DNA from: Sepiola atlantica
Lineage: Eukaryota > Mollusca > Cephalopoda > Sepiida > Sepiolidae
DNA length: 64,000 bases
Assembly: GCA_963556195.1 (NCBI GenBank)
Contig: OY744533.1
Coordinates: 47,853,749-47,917,748, forward strand
Reading direction: 5' to 3'
Shown here: positions 12,020-22,738 of the stretch, in pieces
How positions within the stretch are numbered: the first letter of the stretch is position 1
Layout of the letters: each line of letters starts with the position of its first letter
The notes under the pieces: model-generated
What the model was told of the DNA's origin: nothing
Seen by the model: only the letters and a program-made list of their open reading frames with translations
Databases searched by the model: none
Position numbers and translations under genes: made by a program

Positions 12020-12180
12020 AATATTGTTATTTATATAGACATGTACAAAGGCCGATACAGGTTTTTTGTACATGCCAATGTGAATAACAAAATATTAATA
12101 TAAACAGCCCTATTTAATATTGAGCAGTTTTATATATATATATAGTCCTGGTTGCAATTCTTTTATCCCGTTGGTGTTTA
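12020..12180. repeat. Diverged foldback-family remnant
   Basis: ATAGACATGTACAAA and its near-complement TTTGTACATGCCAATGTG face each other around GGCCGATACAGG. TATTTAATATTGAGCAGTTTT then matches the outer part of the foldback family (ATTTGATATTGAGCACTTTT at about 39180 and 58960). (TA)n follows at 12131-12143 and 12196-12236. Confidence 0.6.
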
Positions 12181-12192
12181 CTTAATCTGGAT

Positions 12193-12236
<44 letters not shown>

Positions 12237-12240
<4 letters not shown>

Positions 12241-12475
12241 ATCAAGACTTTTGCCAAATTTTATTATTTTTATTTCATTTGCAAATTGTACTCATTCAAT
12301 CCGAAAGTGTTCAATGCTCTAAAGACAATAACATTGCATCCTATTCTTTTAGTTGATCATTTTATATGCCATGCTTTATATTTCGCAACTGTGATATTAA
12401 TGTCGTATTGAGAAACATCGCTATTTATAGCGACGATTGGGAAAGTAGAAGCGCAACTGAATCTGCCGGAACTAC
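12237..12475. other. Unassigned sequence
   Basis: AT-rich DNA left of the U2-derived units. Nothing recognised. Confidence 0.4.
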
Positions 12476-12820
12476 CTGTATTGATTTACTCCTCTCCAGG
12501 AGTTAGGCACAAGGCCAGTTTTTATCTTACTCCCACAAGTAAGATTTGACCCACGGTCGGGTCGGGAAAGTGGGGTTTAAAAATTGCCTGGGCAGCCCCG
12601 CCTCCATTCCCCGGTAGAGGCGCCTCAGGCAGTAAGCAATAAACTTACTCCTCCCCAAAGAGAGGAGGCAAATCCTGGGGAGGTGGGCCTCCCAGAACTG
12701 CACAGGACAGACCCATTGACCGGCGTAAATCAAGCCCCGAAGGCCAAGACAACACCAGTATGGGGTGCAGTATCCATCGGAACAGATACTACACTTTGAT
12801 CTTAGCAAAAAGGCCGATAC
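12476..12820 (-). ncRNA. U2-snRNA-derived unit 1
   Basis: On the minus strand it starts GTATCGGCCTTTTTGCTAAG and continues ATCAAAGTGTAGTATCTGTTC. This is the 5' end of U2 snRNA, including the GTAGTA branch-site-pairing core. After about 45 nt it departs from U2: GATGGATACTGCACCCC, then GC-rich hairpin sequence (CCTCCTCTCTTTGGGGAGGA) and AATTTTTAA where an Sm-like site might be. The body is far longer than the ~190 nt of U2 and lacks the U2 3' stem-loops. It is therefore a U2-derived repeat or SINE rather than a standard U2 gene. The unit has one extra T in the GGCC run relative to unit 2. Confidence 0.75.
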
Positions 12821-13165
12821 TACCTGTATTGATTTACTCCTCTCCAGGAGTTAGGCACAAGGCCAGTTTTTATCTTACCCCCACAAGTAAGATGTGACCC
12901 AAGGTCGGGAAAGTGGGGTTTAAAAATTGCCTGGGCAGCCCCGTCAGCATTCCCCGGTAGGGGCGCCTCAGGCAGTAAGCAATAAACTTACTCCTCCCCA
13001 AAGAGGGGAGGCGAAGCCTGGGAGGGTGGACCTCCTAGAACTGCACAGGACAGACCCATAGACCGGCGTAAATCAAGCCCCGAAGGCCAAGACAATACCA
13101 GTCTATGGGGTGCAGTATCCATCGGAACAGATACTACACTTTGATCTTAGCCAAAAGGCCGATAC
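12821..13165 (-). ncRNA. U2-snRNA-derived unit 2
   Basis: Tandem repeat of unit 1 with a period of exactly 345 bp and high identity. Its U2 part, GTATCGGCCTTTTGGCTAAG, is closer to true U2 than unit 1. Differences include an 8-bp shorter GGTCGG stretch and GTCTATGGGG for GTATGGGG. Both units share the boundary ACTACCTGTATTG/ACTACCTATAG. Confidence 0.78.
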
Positions 13166-13570
13166 TACCTATAGCCAGCGTATGACACACTCTAAGCAGA
13201 CTAGTAGTATGGACGAATACCTGTTGATAGTATGCGGGCTGCAGCTATAGCGTCGCTGGTCTAGAGACGTGCAGTTGCCACTCCGGTTGCAAGGGAGAGC
13301 CAGGCTTAACAGTACCGCCGCAGCGGAGGAGGAGGAGGAGGGCAAAGCTTTCTAAGTGTATCAGCAGTACAATTAGTAAAGCGGCCGGGTAATATTGCAA
13401 CCAAGTTCGTTTGTTGTTTCTGTTTTAAAGGAGTTTAACAATGTGTAAGAGTGTTTCATTCCGAAGTGTTCATTCAACTATAAAACGCGATAGCTCAATC
13501 AAATCAGGCTAAAGATTCGATTCAAATTACACTGTGTTAACATCAAATTAAATATTTATAGGGCACTTTT
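13166..13570. other. GC-richer flank upstream of the U2-derived units
   Basis: This would be the promoter side of the minus-strand units. It holds a (GGA)n run at 13326-13340, but I cannot identify a proximal sequence element or TATA box with confidence. Confidence 0.4.
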
Positions 13571-13604
13571 GAAGTAAAACTGAAACAAATATATATGTAT
13601 ATAT

Positions 13605-13869
13605 ATATCATCAGAATCAGGGTTTTTGATCACTCCTGGAGGACGAACACCTCCCTGGTTTTCACCTCATTGGTAAGTGTCGTCCAGTTTTGTTTGTTTT
13701 TACATAGTCGCCATGCTAGGCACTGCGGGTTGGCGACGCTATTTGCCCATAGCTAGCTGACCATATACACTGCCTGATATTCCGAAATGGTCACACATCT
13801 AGTACTGACCAGGCCAACGTCGCTTAACTTCAGTGATCTAGTGGGAACCAGTGTGACAACGTGATTATG

Positions 13870-13872
<3 letters not shown>
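13605..13872 (-). mobile_element. 5S-rRNA-derived SINE
   Basis: Minus strand: GTCACACTGGTTCCCACTAG, ATCACTGAAGTTAAGCGACG, TTGGCCTGGTCAGTACTAGA, TGTGTGACCATTTCGGAATA and TCAGGCAGTGTATATGG. This follows the 5S rRNA order GATCTC-GAAGCTAAGC-GGGCCTGGTTAGTACTTGGATGGGAGACC...GGGAATACC...GTGCTGT. The body continues with GCGTCGCCAACCCGCAGTG and a CCAGGGAGGTGTTCGTCCTC hairpin region. 5S-derived heads with an internal polymerase III promoter define SINE3-type elements. A (TA)n tract abuts the 5' end. Confidence 0.8.

Positions 13873-13932
<60 letters not shown>
13873..13932. repeat. (TA)n microsatellite
   Basis: About 60 bp of TA abutting the 5' end of the 5S-derived SINE. Confidence 0.97.
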
Positions 13933-13936
<4 letters not shown>

Positions 13937-14003
13937 TTTAAGTGAACACACATTTTATATAGTAGTAGCTCAATAGTGAACGACTAGAGCTCTTAATTTA
14001 ACA

Positions 14004-14256
14004 CCATATAAACCTTACTTATTCAGAGAAACACGTCATATTTTCTTGAAAACTATTTATTCGCAGAAAATTGTTACTGCCCATATCGAGAACATATATT
14101 TTTATGATATACATAATATATGATGTACAAAATCACTGTGGAATATTATACACTAATGAAGACTCTTTATGAATATTAGTGATATTTTGTATATCATAAA
14201 AATATTTGTTCTCTACCAATAAAGAGTGTTTCTCTTAATAAGTAAGGTTTATATGA
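14004..14256. mobile_element. Foldback MITE (about 253 bp)
   Basis: Left end CATATAAACCTTACTTATT...AGAGAAACAC pairs with the right end GTGTTTCTCTTAATAAGTAA...GGTTTATATG. Inner arms also pair: GAGAACATATATTTTTATGA with TCATAAAAATATTTGTTCTC. Only about 20 bp at the centre is unpaired. Non-coding. Confidence 0.8.
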
Positions 14257-14257
14257 G

Positions 14258-14258
<1 letters not shown>

Positions 14259-14317
<59 letters not shown>

Positions 14318-14359
14318 ATGTATATATGTATATATATATGTTATTTTATAACAGAAGCA

Positions 14360-14420
<61 letters not shown>

Positions 14421-14654
14421 TATATATATATATGATCCGTTTTTGGGGATGAGCATACTGGTAAGTGTAATAACAAACTGCCCCTAGTGTATAAACCCAA
14501 TGCTATTCGTGTAAACAAATGGAGCTTCCGTAATTTAAAAACGTTTAACATAGTGATTTTACCTACCCCAGCAGCAGCGAAATAGCATACCGGTTATAAA
14601 CGACGACTATCGTCTAGACGAAAGAGTCTGTCCGTGGATTATATATATATATAT

Positions 14655-14750
<96 letters not shown>

Positions 14751-14761
14751 GTATATATATG

Positions 14762-14792
<31 letters not shown>

Positions 14793-14815
14793 GTATATAT
14801 ATATATGTATATATA

Positions 14816-14889
<74 letters not shown>
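14259..14889. repeat. Compound (TA)n/(TG)n/(TATG)n microsatellites
   Basis: (TA)n at 14259-14306 running into (TG)n, (TA)n at 14364-14431, and a long (TA)n with interspersed ATATGTATAT variants at 14641-14889. The unique island at 14432-14640 has no identified content. Confidence 0.95.
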
Positions 14890-14892
<3 letters not shown>

Positions 14893-15649
14893 CAGGTAAA
14901 ACATCCACAGAATAGTAATCCAAAGAATTTAAACCGAGTTTATAGAAAGTGCTCAATATCAAATAGAGCTTTTATATATGATTATGTTTATTTACACAGA
15001 CATGTACAAAATCTGCGACACTGGCATGTCGATGTTATCGTTCAACAGTTATTATAAACTGATATCTTATCAGACAGTTAGAATCCGATCTTAACATTAG
15101 ATACTATTTGGAAAGAATGAAATAGGGAGAAAAAGAAGAGGAAAAGAAATTTAAAATTTCAAAATTTGGGAAGTCACGTGGTTGAGAATGTTAAGAATCA
15201 AAATGTTAAAATCAGAATCAAAACTCAAATATAAAATATAGAATAAAATAAAACAAAATCAAATCAAATCAAATAAAATAATTTGGAAATAGATATAATA
15301 AAAAGGGTGGGATAAAAAGATATATAGATAGGTAAATAGAAAGAGAGATAGGTAGATAGATAGAAAAAATGAAATCATCTGTTGATTCAGACAGAAATAG
15401 TGGAAAGGGGGAAAGGGAATGTATATGCAACAGAACGTGTCAAAAAACCGTCGAAAGTTTTTTTCACTCAGGGCAAATCACGTATTCTCAAATCCAGTTG
15501 AAATCCGTGGCAGCAAATATGTGTGTGCGCGTGCAGACGTATGTGTGTTGGGGGGGGGGAAGGGTTTAGGTTGTTAACACATTGTGTCACTAATTCTGTA
15601 TTTACACTGTTTTATTTCTATTTAAACTTATCAAATTATTATCAATTAA

Positions 15650-15654
15650 TGATC

Positions 15655-15732
<78 letters not shown>

Positions 15733-15774
15733 TCGGTTATAATTTAAAGGTGCTAAAAGTTACTATTCATAAAT

Positions 15775-15862
<88 letters not shown>
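15650..15862. repeat. (AAT)n microsatellites
   Basis: (ATA)n at 15652-15731 and (AAT)n at 15776-15862, separated by a short unique stretch. Part of the F1 core. Confidence 0.97.
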
Positions 15863-16246
15863 GCAATCAATAATTATACTAATTAATAAAAAGTAATAGT
15901 CAGGTAAAAAAATAAAATAATCAGGAAATATTAGAAGGTAATAATAATAATAAATATTAATTAATAATAATAATAATAAAACTAATAATAATATAGAAGA
16001 AGTTGCAATAATATGAATCATAATGGTTGTAAATATGTTAATAGGAATAATTTTATTAATAATAGTAGAATTAGTAGTTGCAATAACATTAATCATGTAA
16101 AAATGGTAATAACCATAATAGCTATATTTATAATAATGATCACAGTGGTAACCATAATAATCATAACAATATGTATAATTATAATAAATAATAATAATAA
16201 ATAATAATAATAAAATAAAAATGATACAAATCGCGGTAGTAATAGT

Positions 16247-16284
<38 letters not shown>

Positions 16285-16363
16285 GAAGAAGAAGAAGAAG
16301 AAGATGAAGAATATAAATAATGGCAATATTACTCATAGTAATACCACCACTGCTACTAAAAGT

Positions 16364-16451
<88 letters not shown>

Positions 16452-16824
16452 GCAATCAATAATTATACTAATTAATAAAAAGTAATAGTCAGGTAAAAAA
16501 TAAAATAATCAGGAAATATTAGAAGGTAATAATAATAATAAATATTAATAATAATAAAACTAATAATAATATAGAAGAAGTTGCAATAATATTAATCATA
16601 ATGGTTGTAAATATGTTAATAGGAATAATTTTATTAATAATAGTAGAATTAGTAGTTGCAATAACATTAATCATGTAAAAATGGTAATTACCATTATAGC
16701 TATATTTATAATAATGATCACAATGGTAACTATAATAATCATAACAATATGTATAATTATAATAAATAATAATAATAAATAATAATAATAAAATAAAAAT
16801 GATACAAATAGCGTTAGTAATAGT

Positions 16825-16891
<67 letters not shown>

Positions 16892-17031
16892 GTAATAATA
16901 ATAATAATAATAATAGTAATAATAATAATAATAATAATTGTAATAATAATAATAAGAAGAAGAAGATGAAGAATATAAATAATGGCAATATAACTCATAG
17001 TAATACCACCACTGCTACTAAAATTATTATT

Positions 17032-17038
<7 letters not shown>
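15861..17038. repeat. 589-bp tandem duplication in the F1 core
   Basis: TAGCAATCAATAATTATACT occurs at 15861 and 16450, and each copy ends in a (AAT)n tract after ACCACCACTGCTACTAAAA. The copies are near-identical outside the microsatellites (for example ATGGTTGTAAATATGTTAAT and AGTAGTTGCAATAACATTAA). A third, much more diverged copy spans about 17300-17730 (ATCAAGAGATATTAGAGGAT, GTAGTTGTAAATATGATAAT). Confidence 0.92.
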
Positions 17039-17101
<63 letters not shown>

Positions 17102-17769
17102 GTAAATACTAAATGACGGCAACTATTGTAATAGTAATATTATTGACAATAATAATAAAAGTGGTAATATAGTCATTGTTACTGCTACAATCAATAATAA
17201 TTATGATAATGATAGTAAAAAGAACATTAATAATATTAATGATAATAATAATCTCGATAATGATGCCGAAATGGAAAATAATAATATTTAAAAATATTAA
17301 TAATGATAATAAAAATCAATAATAATAATCTATAACAGTAAGCAATGGTTGGATAAAAATAATCAAGAGATATTAGAGGATAAAAAAATTATAAAGAGAT
17401 GGCAATTAATATTAATCATAGTAGTTGTAAATATGATAATAAAATAAATTATTTGATAAGAGAGAAATTATCTGTTATAATAATACTAATGATATTAATA
17501 ATAGTAAAAATAATAGTGATAGCCATAATAATGATAACAATGGTAACTACAATTATCTTAATAAGTGTAATAATAATGATAATGATAATAATAAGAATAA
17601 TAGTAGTATTAATAATAGTAATACAAAAAATAATAATATTAATTTATAAAAACTAATAATAATAGTAGAGGTTGTTATTCCAATAATAGATATAATGGTG
17701 GCTATAAGTAGTAATTGCAGTAAGAACAGTAAAAGATAATAATAACAACAATAATAATTAATTAAAATA

Positions 17770-17865
17770 ATGCAAATAATGATGGTAATAATTATAATTA
17801 ATTATATATATATAAATACATACACACATATATATACATGGAGACACTCACATATACACACAAAA

Positions 17866-17933
<68 letters not shown>
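17770..17933. repeat. (TA)n with TATACATACACACA variants
   Basis: Imperfect TA/CA sequence leading into pure (TA)n at 17868-17933 within the F1 core. Confidence 0.93.
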
Positions 17934-17936
<3 letters not shown>

Positions 17937-18369
17937 CTATGTCATTGTTAATAATGGTTTCGATGGTAATACTTTGTAATGGAGTCTAATTATGATTCTA
18001 ATTAAATAGAAGATTGAACACAATAATTATATCAAGTGTAGTACAGAATACGGTATAAATTGATAGTTATGTTGTCAAATTACTGCTAGTAGATGAGTAA
18101 AGTTTTTTATGGGGTAGTATTAGCCTGAGGGATTATAAGTGGATTACTGAGAGGGTTTAATCTATTATGCCTACAGTTAATTGAGGTTTATTGTTTTTTT
18201 ATTTAGAAGTTTGCCTCTATAACTAAATTTAATTATTTCTATTTTTTCAGTTAGGCAAAGATAACATGGTGATTTCAGGGAACTGCAGGTGCTGGTTCTT
18301 CTAAGGTGTTCCAAATCACTGTTGGTGATTGATTGTTGTGGGTTAATTCCCAGTAATTAATTTTATAAG
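17934..18369. other. Unique stretch inside F1
   Basis: AT-rich sequence between the last core microsatellite and the right arm. I recognise no coding or RNA feature. It is the only sizeable non-microsatellite part of the core. Confidence 0.4.
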
Positions 18370-19005
18370 TTTAAAGGAAATAAAACAGTGTAAATACAGA
18401 ATTAGTGACACAATGTGTTAACAAGCCCTAACCCCTATCACACACACACACGTCTGCACGCTCACACACGTATTTGCTGCTACAGATTACAAGTTGATTT
18501 GAGAATGTGTGGTTTGCTCTGAGTGAAAAAAAACTTTCGACAGTTTTTTGACACATTCTGTTGCATGTACATTTCTTTCCCTCATTTCCACTATTTCTGT
18601 CTGAATCAATAGATGATTTCATTTTTTCTATCTATCTACCTATCTATCTTTCTATTTACCTATCTATCTATGATTTTATCCCACCCTTTTTATTATATCT
18701 CTTTCCACTTTATTGTATTTTATTTTATTTTGTTTTATTTTATTCTATATTTTATATTTGGGTTTTGATTTTGATTTTAACATTTTGATTCTTAACGGTC
18801 TCAACCACGTGACTTCTCAAATTTTGAAATTTTAAATTTCTTTTCTTCTTCTTTTTCTCCCCATTTCATTCTTTCCAAATATGATCTAATGTTAAGATCG
18901 GATTCTAACTCTACCTGATGAGATCTCAGTTCATAATAACTGTTGATCGATAACATCGACATGTCAGTGTCGCAGATTTTGTACATGTCTGTGTAAATGT
19001 AAATA

Positions 19006-19012
<7 letters not shown>

Positions 19013-19071
<59 letters not shown>

Positions 19072-19424
19072 TATACATACATACTATAAAATTAACTTCT
19101 GAAATCGGTACGGAGCCGATTTAACACAGCAGACCTTAGATATCGATATTCTTTCAGACAAAGCTTGATAACAACAATAAACAATTAACAGGCTTCATAC
19201 TAAAATGCAGTTCATTGTCCGTCTGTTAATAAGAAATGTTTTAATAATATTATTTCGAAATTCATATTATTTTCTTCTTTTCTGCACCCTCTCTCGAGAG
19301 AGAGACATGCCGTTGATTGTCTCGCTTTTTTTCTATAAATACTTTTATGACTTGCGTTCTTCAGAATTGTCAGATTAATCCCCTGCTTCCTTTTTAGCAG
19401 CTTGTTTGACTAGTTGGTCCAGTG
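19013..19424. other. (TA)n then unassigned sequence
   Basis: (TA)n at 19010-19063 closes F1 on the right. The remaining sequence to 19424 has a short GAGAGAGAGA run and nothing else identified. Confidence 0.5.
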
Positions 19425-19680
19425 GTCTTCATCAATTCGCCATTCAGATACCTCGTTATAATAGATCTTCCTATTCCAATAGCTTCTTTCCAAAGAACTG
19501 CAGGCTTTTTTTTTAGCTCTCTTTATGCTGAGTGTTCTCCTCCCACCTATAGCCATTTTTTTGTTAAAGACTAAGCTCAATAAGCATCTCCTGCCTTTGC
19601 GTTAATCATTTCTCGTTCTCTTTAGCTCCTTACATCAAGTGGTTTCATGCCTTGTCTGGAGCAACTTCCATAAAGAAAAT
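19425..19680 (+). mobile_element. LINE C-terminal fragment
   Basis: The translation contains AGCTTCTTTCCAAAGAACTG (SFFPKNC), followed by out-of-frame sequence corresponding to the WNSLP...CFP...FK...VN(K/R)HL tail of the LINE family at 25.2-27.1 kb. The end reads AAGCATCTCCTGCCTTTGCG (KHLLPLR). Frameshifts and stops show it is dead. Confidence 0.55.
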
Positions 19681-19793
19681 ATTGTATGTAAATATAGAAA
19701 GACGTAAAAGAATATTACTTATACACTGTCGACGATCGGACATATCGTGAAACTGCAATACTGTTATAATATTAGACCTTTTACTTGTTCAAC

Positions 19794-20417
19794 TCTATTA
19801 TATAGATATGTCTATATGTTTATATATTTGTATGTACATGATTCACTACCTAACTAATTAACCGATCATTATAAATTTTCGAAAACAGCTGCTTGGCATA
19901 AGGGTGGATAACGTGGGCTATACTTTAATTAATTCAGTTTATGCAAAGGGGATGAAAGGAGGTGGAAGACTTTCGTGAAAATTCAAATACCCCCGATTTT
20001 TGTGAAACTTTAACAATAGGTATTTAACATTAATAAATGAATATACCTTAAATTTCAGTTAATTTGGAGTGTTTAATTGATTTTTAGGAGGCTTAAAAGT
20101 GACACAACCTCCATTTAAAAATTCAAATATTTCAGATTTGCATTTAATTTTATCCATCGTCATTATACACCAATTGAGCAAGACTCATTGGATCTCAACT
20201 TATTCTTTAGACCCTTTAAGCTTAAGCCTACATTTATAGACATTTTCTAGAATCAAAATCATGTTATGGATGTTTATCAACATTTAAATAAAAATTCTTG
20301 ACATGATGTATAGTAGCATTATATTTTCATTTTAATCTTAAGGACAAATAAATGTGGTGCAAAAATCTTCTGTTTGTGGAATTCATTTTGAACCGTTCTG
20401 GGACGGGTATTCTTTTG
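19794..20417 (+). mobile_element. Non-autonomous Helitron, copy 2
   Basis: Starts TCTATTATATAGATATGTCT, carries TTGTATGTACATGATTCACT, ACAGCTGCTTGGCATAAGGG, CAAATATTTCAGATTTGCAT and TCAAAATCATGTTATGGATG. It ends with the hairpin CCGTTCTGGGACGGG, then TATTCTTTTG where CTAG would stand. No coding. Same length class as copy 4. Confidence 0.8.
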
Positions 20418-20544
20418 ATATATCTTATTTCTTATTTTTCTCTTGCGTTCACCCTGAGCTACGACGGAGTCCACTATAATAGACGTAGTCGAGCAGTGCA
20501 ATTCCCGAGATCTAACGGTCAATTTTAGTTTTCATAACGGTGAA

Positions 20545-20905
20545 ACTTCGCTCCGCATTCCTTGTTGCCTGTAAGCACTCAGAGCTGTACAAAGCGACGG
20601 GCTCGTGACATTTGGTAGACCTTTAACTTTAGACGGTCGTTGATCTTGCGGTCATAGAGGATGCCGGTGGTGGTGCGTCATTTGAGCCACGTCGCATTGA
20701 TTAGCGCAACGACTTCATTGAGGTTGTTGCCTTCATCTCTGAACGTCAAACTGAGATACGTGGAAGATTTGGCCTGTCGACTTGTATAGTGCTGTGTTCA
20801 TCTTTATCGGTGGGTAAATACTCCGTCTTCTTGATGTCCAGCCGCAAACTAAACTCTGTAATCCAGTCTTTCCAGGAATGGACTTGTTGTCGCAGGGCGG
20901 AATTA
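20545..20905 (-). mobile_element. RTE-like LINE fragment (reverse transcriptase C-terminal side)
   Basis: Minus-strand translation shows WITEFSLRLDIKKTEYL, then DLPRI-like NLPRIS, and after a frameshift ATWLK-RTTTGILYDRKI and NDRLKLKVYQ. This is the order in a widespread LINE class with SKTEYL...DLPR...FKYLGS...WRSTTGVLCDRKI...LKSKVYRTVVRP. Stops and frameshifts interrupt it. It is a different family from the 25-27 kb LINE. Confidence 0.75.
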
Positions 20906-20957
20906 GTCTTTGATGCGAGGCATAATTAAACAGACGAATTATGTTATTTTTAGCATT

Positions 20958-20960
<3 letters not shown>

Positions 20961-21006
<46 letters not shown>
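20961..21006. repeat. (TA)n microsatellite
   Basis: Pure TA run; ATGAATAAATGCGAAAG, a recurrent element-start motif, follows directly. Confidence 0.95.
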
Positions 21007-21007
<1 letters not shown>

Positions 21008-21009
<2 letters not shown>

Positions 21010-21500
21010 GAATAAATGCGAAAGTAGTTTTTCATTTATCACTCCTATATTAACATCAAAATGGGTTACTTTTATTTAAATCAATAATACAAACTTGAAA
21101 TTTGAAATACTCTATATATATACTAGAGACGAACTATCTAAAGACAGATATTAGATAGGCTAATTTGCATATCTATTTTTAAACACTTTATGATCAATTA
21201 TTATTTTATGTAATTTATTTCTAATTTTATTGAACTATTTTATCTACCTATGCGCAATAGCTTAGTCGATATTAACAGTAATTAATTAAAATGATTTTTT
21301 TAAATGGATAAACTTAAGGAAAACTATTGACATCGCTAGCGAGAGTTTTTACCGACCAAAGAAACGAGAAAGAAGGTGGCCAGGTAGCAAGCGAGCTACT
21401 GATTGGCTGTTTATCTGCGTCCCCCTACTTCCCTCTCCCCTTCCTCTCTTACGTTAACGACACCGTCTTAATTAATGATTTAATCTATCATCGTATTCGG
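21008..21500 (+). repeat. Family D repeat, copy 2
   Basis: Begins ATGAATAAATGCGAAAG and matches 9100-9560 through AAACACTTTATGATCAATTA, CATCGCTAGCGAGAG, TTACCGACCAAAG, GAGCTACTGATTGGCTG and CGTTAACGAC. Confidence 0.65.
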
Positions 21501-21504
21501 TTTT

Positions 21505-21805
21505 GGTGTCATAAGACTATCCTCCCAGAAATTACCTCCTCCTTTTTAAGGGGTTTGGAGTAATCCGCTCAGATATTACATCCTCCTTAGAGGGGAGGTT
21601 AATGTAGTATCTGTTCTGTTGTCATGAAACCATCTTCCCTGGCACTATTTTTTCTTTTTTGGAGTTTAGTATCGTTTTTGTTGGTTTTTTTTTTCTTTTA
21701 ATAGGAAGATACTCGCAGTGTTCTGTTGTAATGATTCCATCCTACCAGGCATTACTTCCTCTTTTAAGGGCCAGTGTATGTAGTTTGTTCATCATGAAAT
21801 CCTCG
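21505..21805 (+). repeat. Short U2-like tandem units
   Basis: Three to four degenerate units carrying CTGTTNTGNTGTCATGANACC, CATCCTNCCAGGCATTACCT and CCTCTTTTAAGGG-type sequence. One unit reads TAATGTAGTATCTGTTCTGT, which matches U2 snRNA around GTGTAGTATCTGTTCT. The CCTCC...GGAGG hairpin segment is shared with the 345-bp units at 12.5-13.2 kb and with 34.4 and 35.2-35.5 kb. Confidence 0.6.
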
Positions 21806-21848
21806 CATCCAAACAAAATTATGCGACCGGATAGAGCATATGTTTGCT

Positions 21849-21850
<2 letters not shown>

Positions 21851-21925
<75 letters not shown>
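21851..21925. repeat. (TA)n microsatellite
   Basis: About 75 bp of TA. Confidence 0.97.
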
Positions 21926-21928
<3 letters not shown>

Positions 21929-21974
21929 CGGACCCCTTCGACCCTTGTATCCTTTATCTGTTATATATTGCTAC

Positions 21975-22210
21975 CGTACTTAAAAAATATTTCCATTCTA
22001 TGGACGTCCAGCGCGAACGAAGACCTCGCGATATTAATGTACAACCTTTGTTCAAGCTGAAACATGCTTATCAAAGTAAACTGGTTAATGTAGTGTAAAA
22101 AGAGATCTAGTTGTATCGGAGTTTGGGACATATTTCAATTCTATACACGTGCGGCGCGAACGCAAATCTTCCGATATGGTTGTACCATCCTTGAACAAGG
22201 CATATATTAC
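21975..22210. repeat. Direct repeat, about 145-bp period
   Basis: TTCCATTCTATGGACGTCCA followed by GCGCGAACGAAGACC recurs as TTCAATTCTATACACGTGCG followed by GCGCGAACGCAAATC. Both are then followed by GTACAACCTTTGTTCAAG/GTACCATCCTTGAACAAG. Two diverged copies, no coding. Confidence 0.7.
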
Positions 22211-22333
22211 ACTTTGATTCTAGTTCGAAGGTAAAGAAAGGGTATTTTAGCTCGATATTCACATTAAACACAACAGCAGAACCGGCAGTCGTTACCAATG
22301 TATTTTTGTATATTTCTTAGAGGTATCACACAC

Positions 22334-22337
<4 letters not shown>

Positions 22338-22392
<55 letters not shown>

Positions 22393-22500
22393 TAAACTAA
22401 AATAGTGATTGCAGTAGATTGATTGACTTACTAGACTAAAATCTTTCAACGAAAATATATATATATTTTTTTTTCAGTTTTTAATGTTAAAAGAACTTCC

Positions 22501-22532
<32 letters not shown>
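22338..22532. repeat. (TA)n tracts with a short island
   Basis: (TA)n at 22338-22390 and 22506-22532. The island between shows no identified element. Confidence 0.93.
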
Positions 22533-22538
<6 letters not shown>

Positions 22539-22589
22539 AATTAACTTTAATCCAATTTTCTTTCAGTCTCAAAAATGTAATTGTGTGAA

Positions 22590-22738
22590 TTGATGCTTGA
22601 AAAAAACACAAGGTTGAAATAAATTATTGCATCGACAATTACGTAATTTCGTGTTATTATATTTTATATTATTCTTGCTCTGTTTACCACATTGAGCTCT
22701 CATACCCGGATTTCCTCCTGGAATTATTCCATTATAAC

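Larger units (their letters stand above)
14890..19012. mobile_element. Foldback element F1 with (AAT)n core
   Basis: A 4.1-kb inverted-repeat structure. Left arm 14970-15640 and right arm 18370-19012 are reverse complements with small indels. They share ACATGTACAAAATCTGCGAC, ACTGGCATGTCGATGTTATC, GAGATCTCATCAG (degenerate in the left arm), GATTCAGACAGAAATAGTGG, a (GATA)n stretch and ATTGTGTCACTAATTCTGTA. The left arm extends outward to 14890 (GTCCAGGTAAAACATCCACA); the right arm stops at (TA)n. The core 15641-18369 is (AAT)n-rich and non-coding apart from chance poly-Ile/Asn/Tyr frames. The same arms occur at 56715-59040, 38903-39255 and 59128-59300, which makes this a family. Confidence 0.8.

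Noticed and set aside
12476..13165. Functional U2 snRNA genes
   Set aside because: Only the first ~45 nt match U2; the rest lacks the U2 stem-loops and is too long.
14634..15057. Long open frames of alternating Tyr and Ile
   Set aside because: They are translations of (TA)n and (TATG)n microsatellites and exist in several frames on both strands.
15776..16459. 227-codon frame rich in Ile and Tyr
   Set aside because: Translation of (AAT)n tracts; tandem-duplicated non-coding core of the foldback element.
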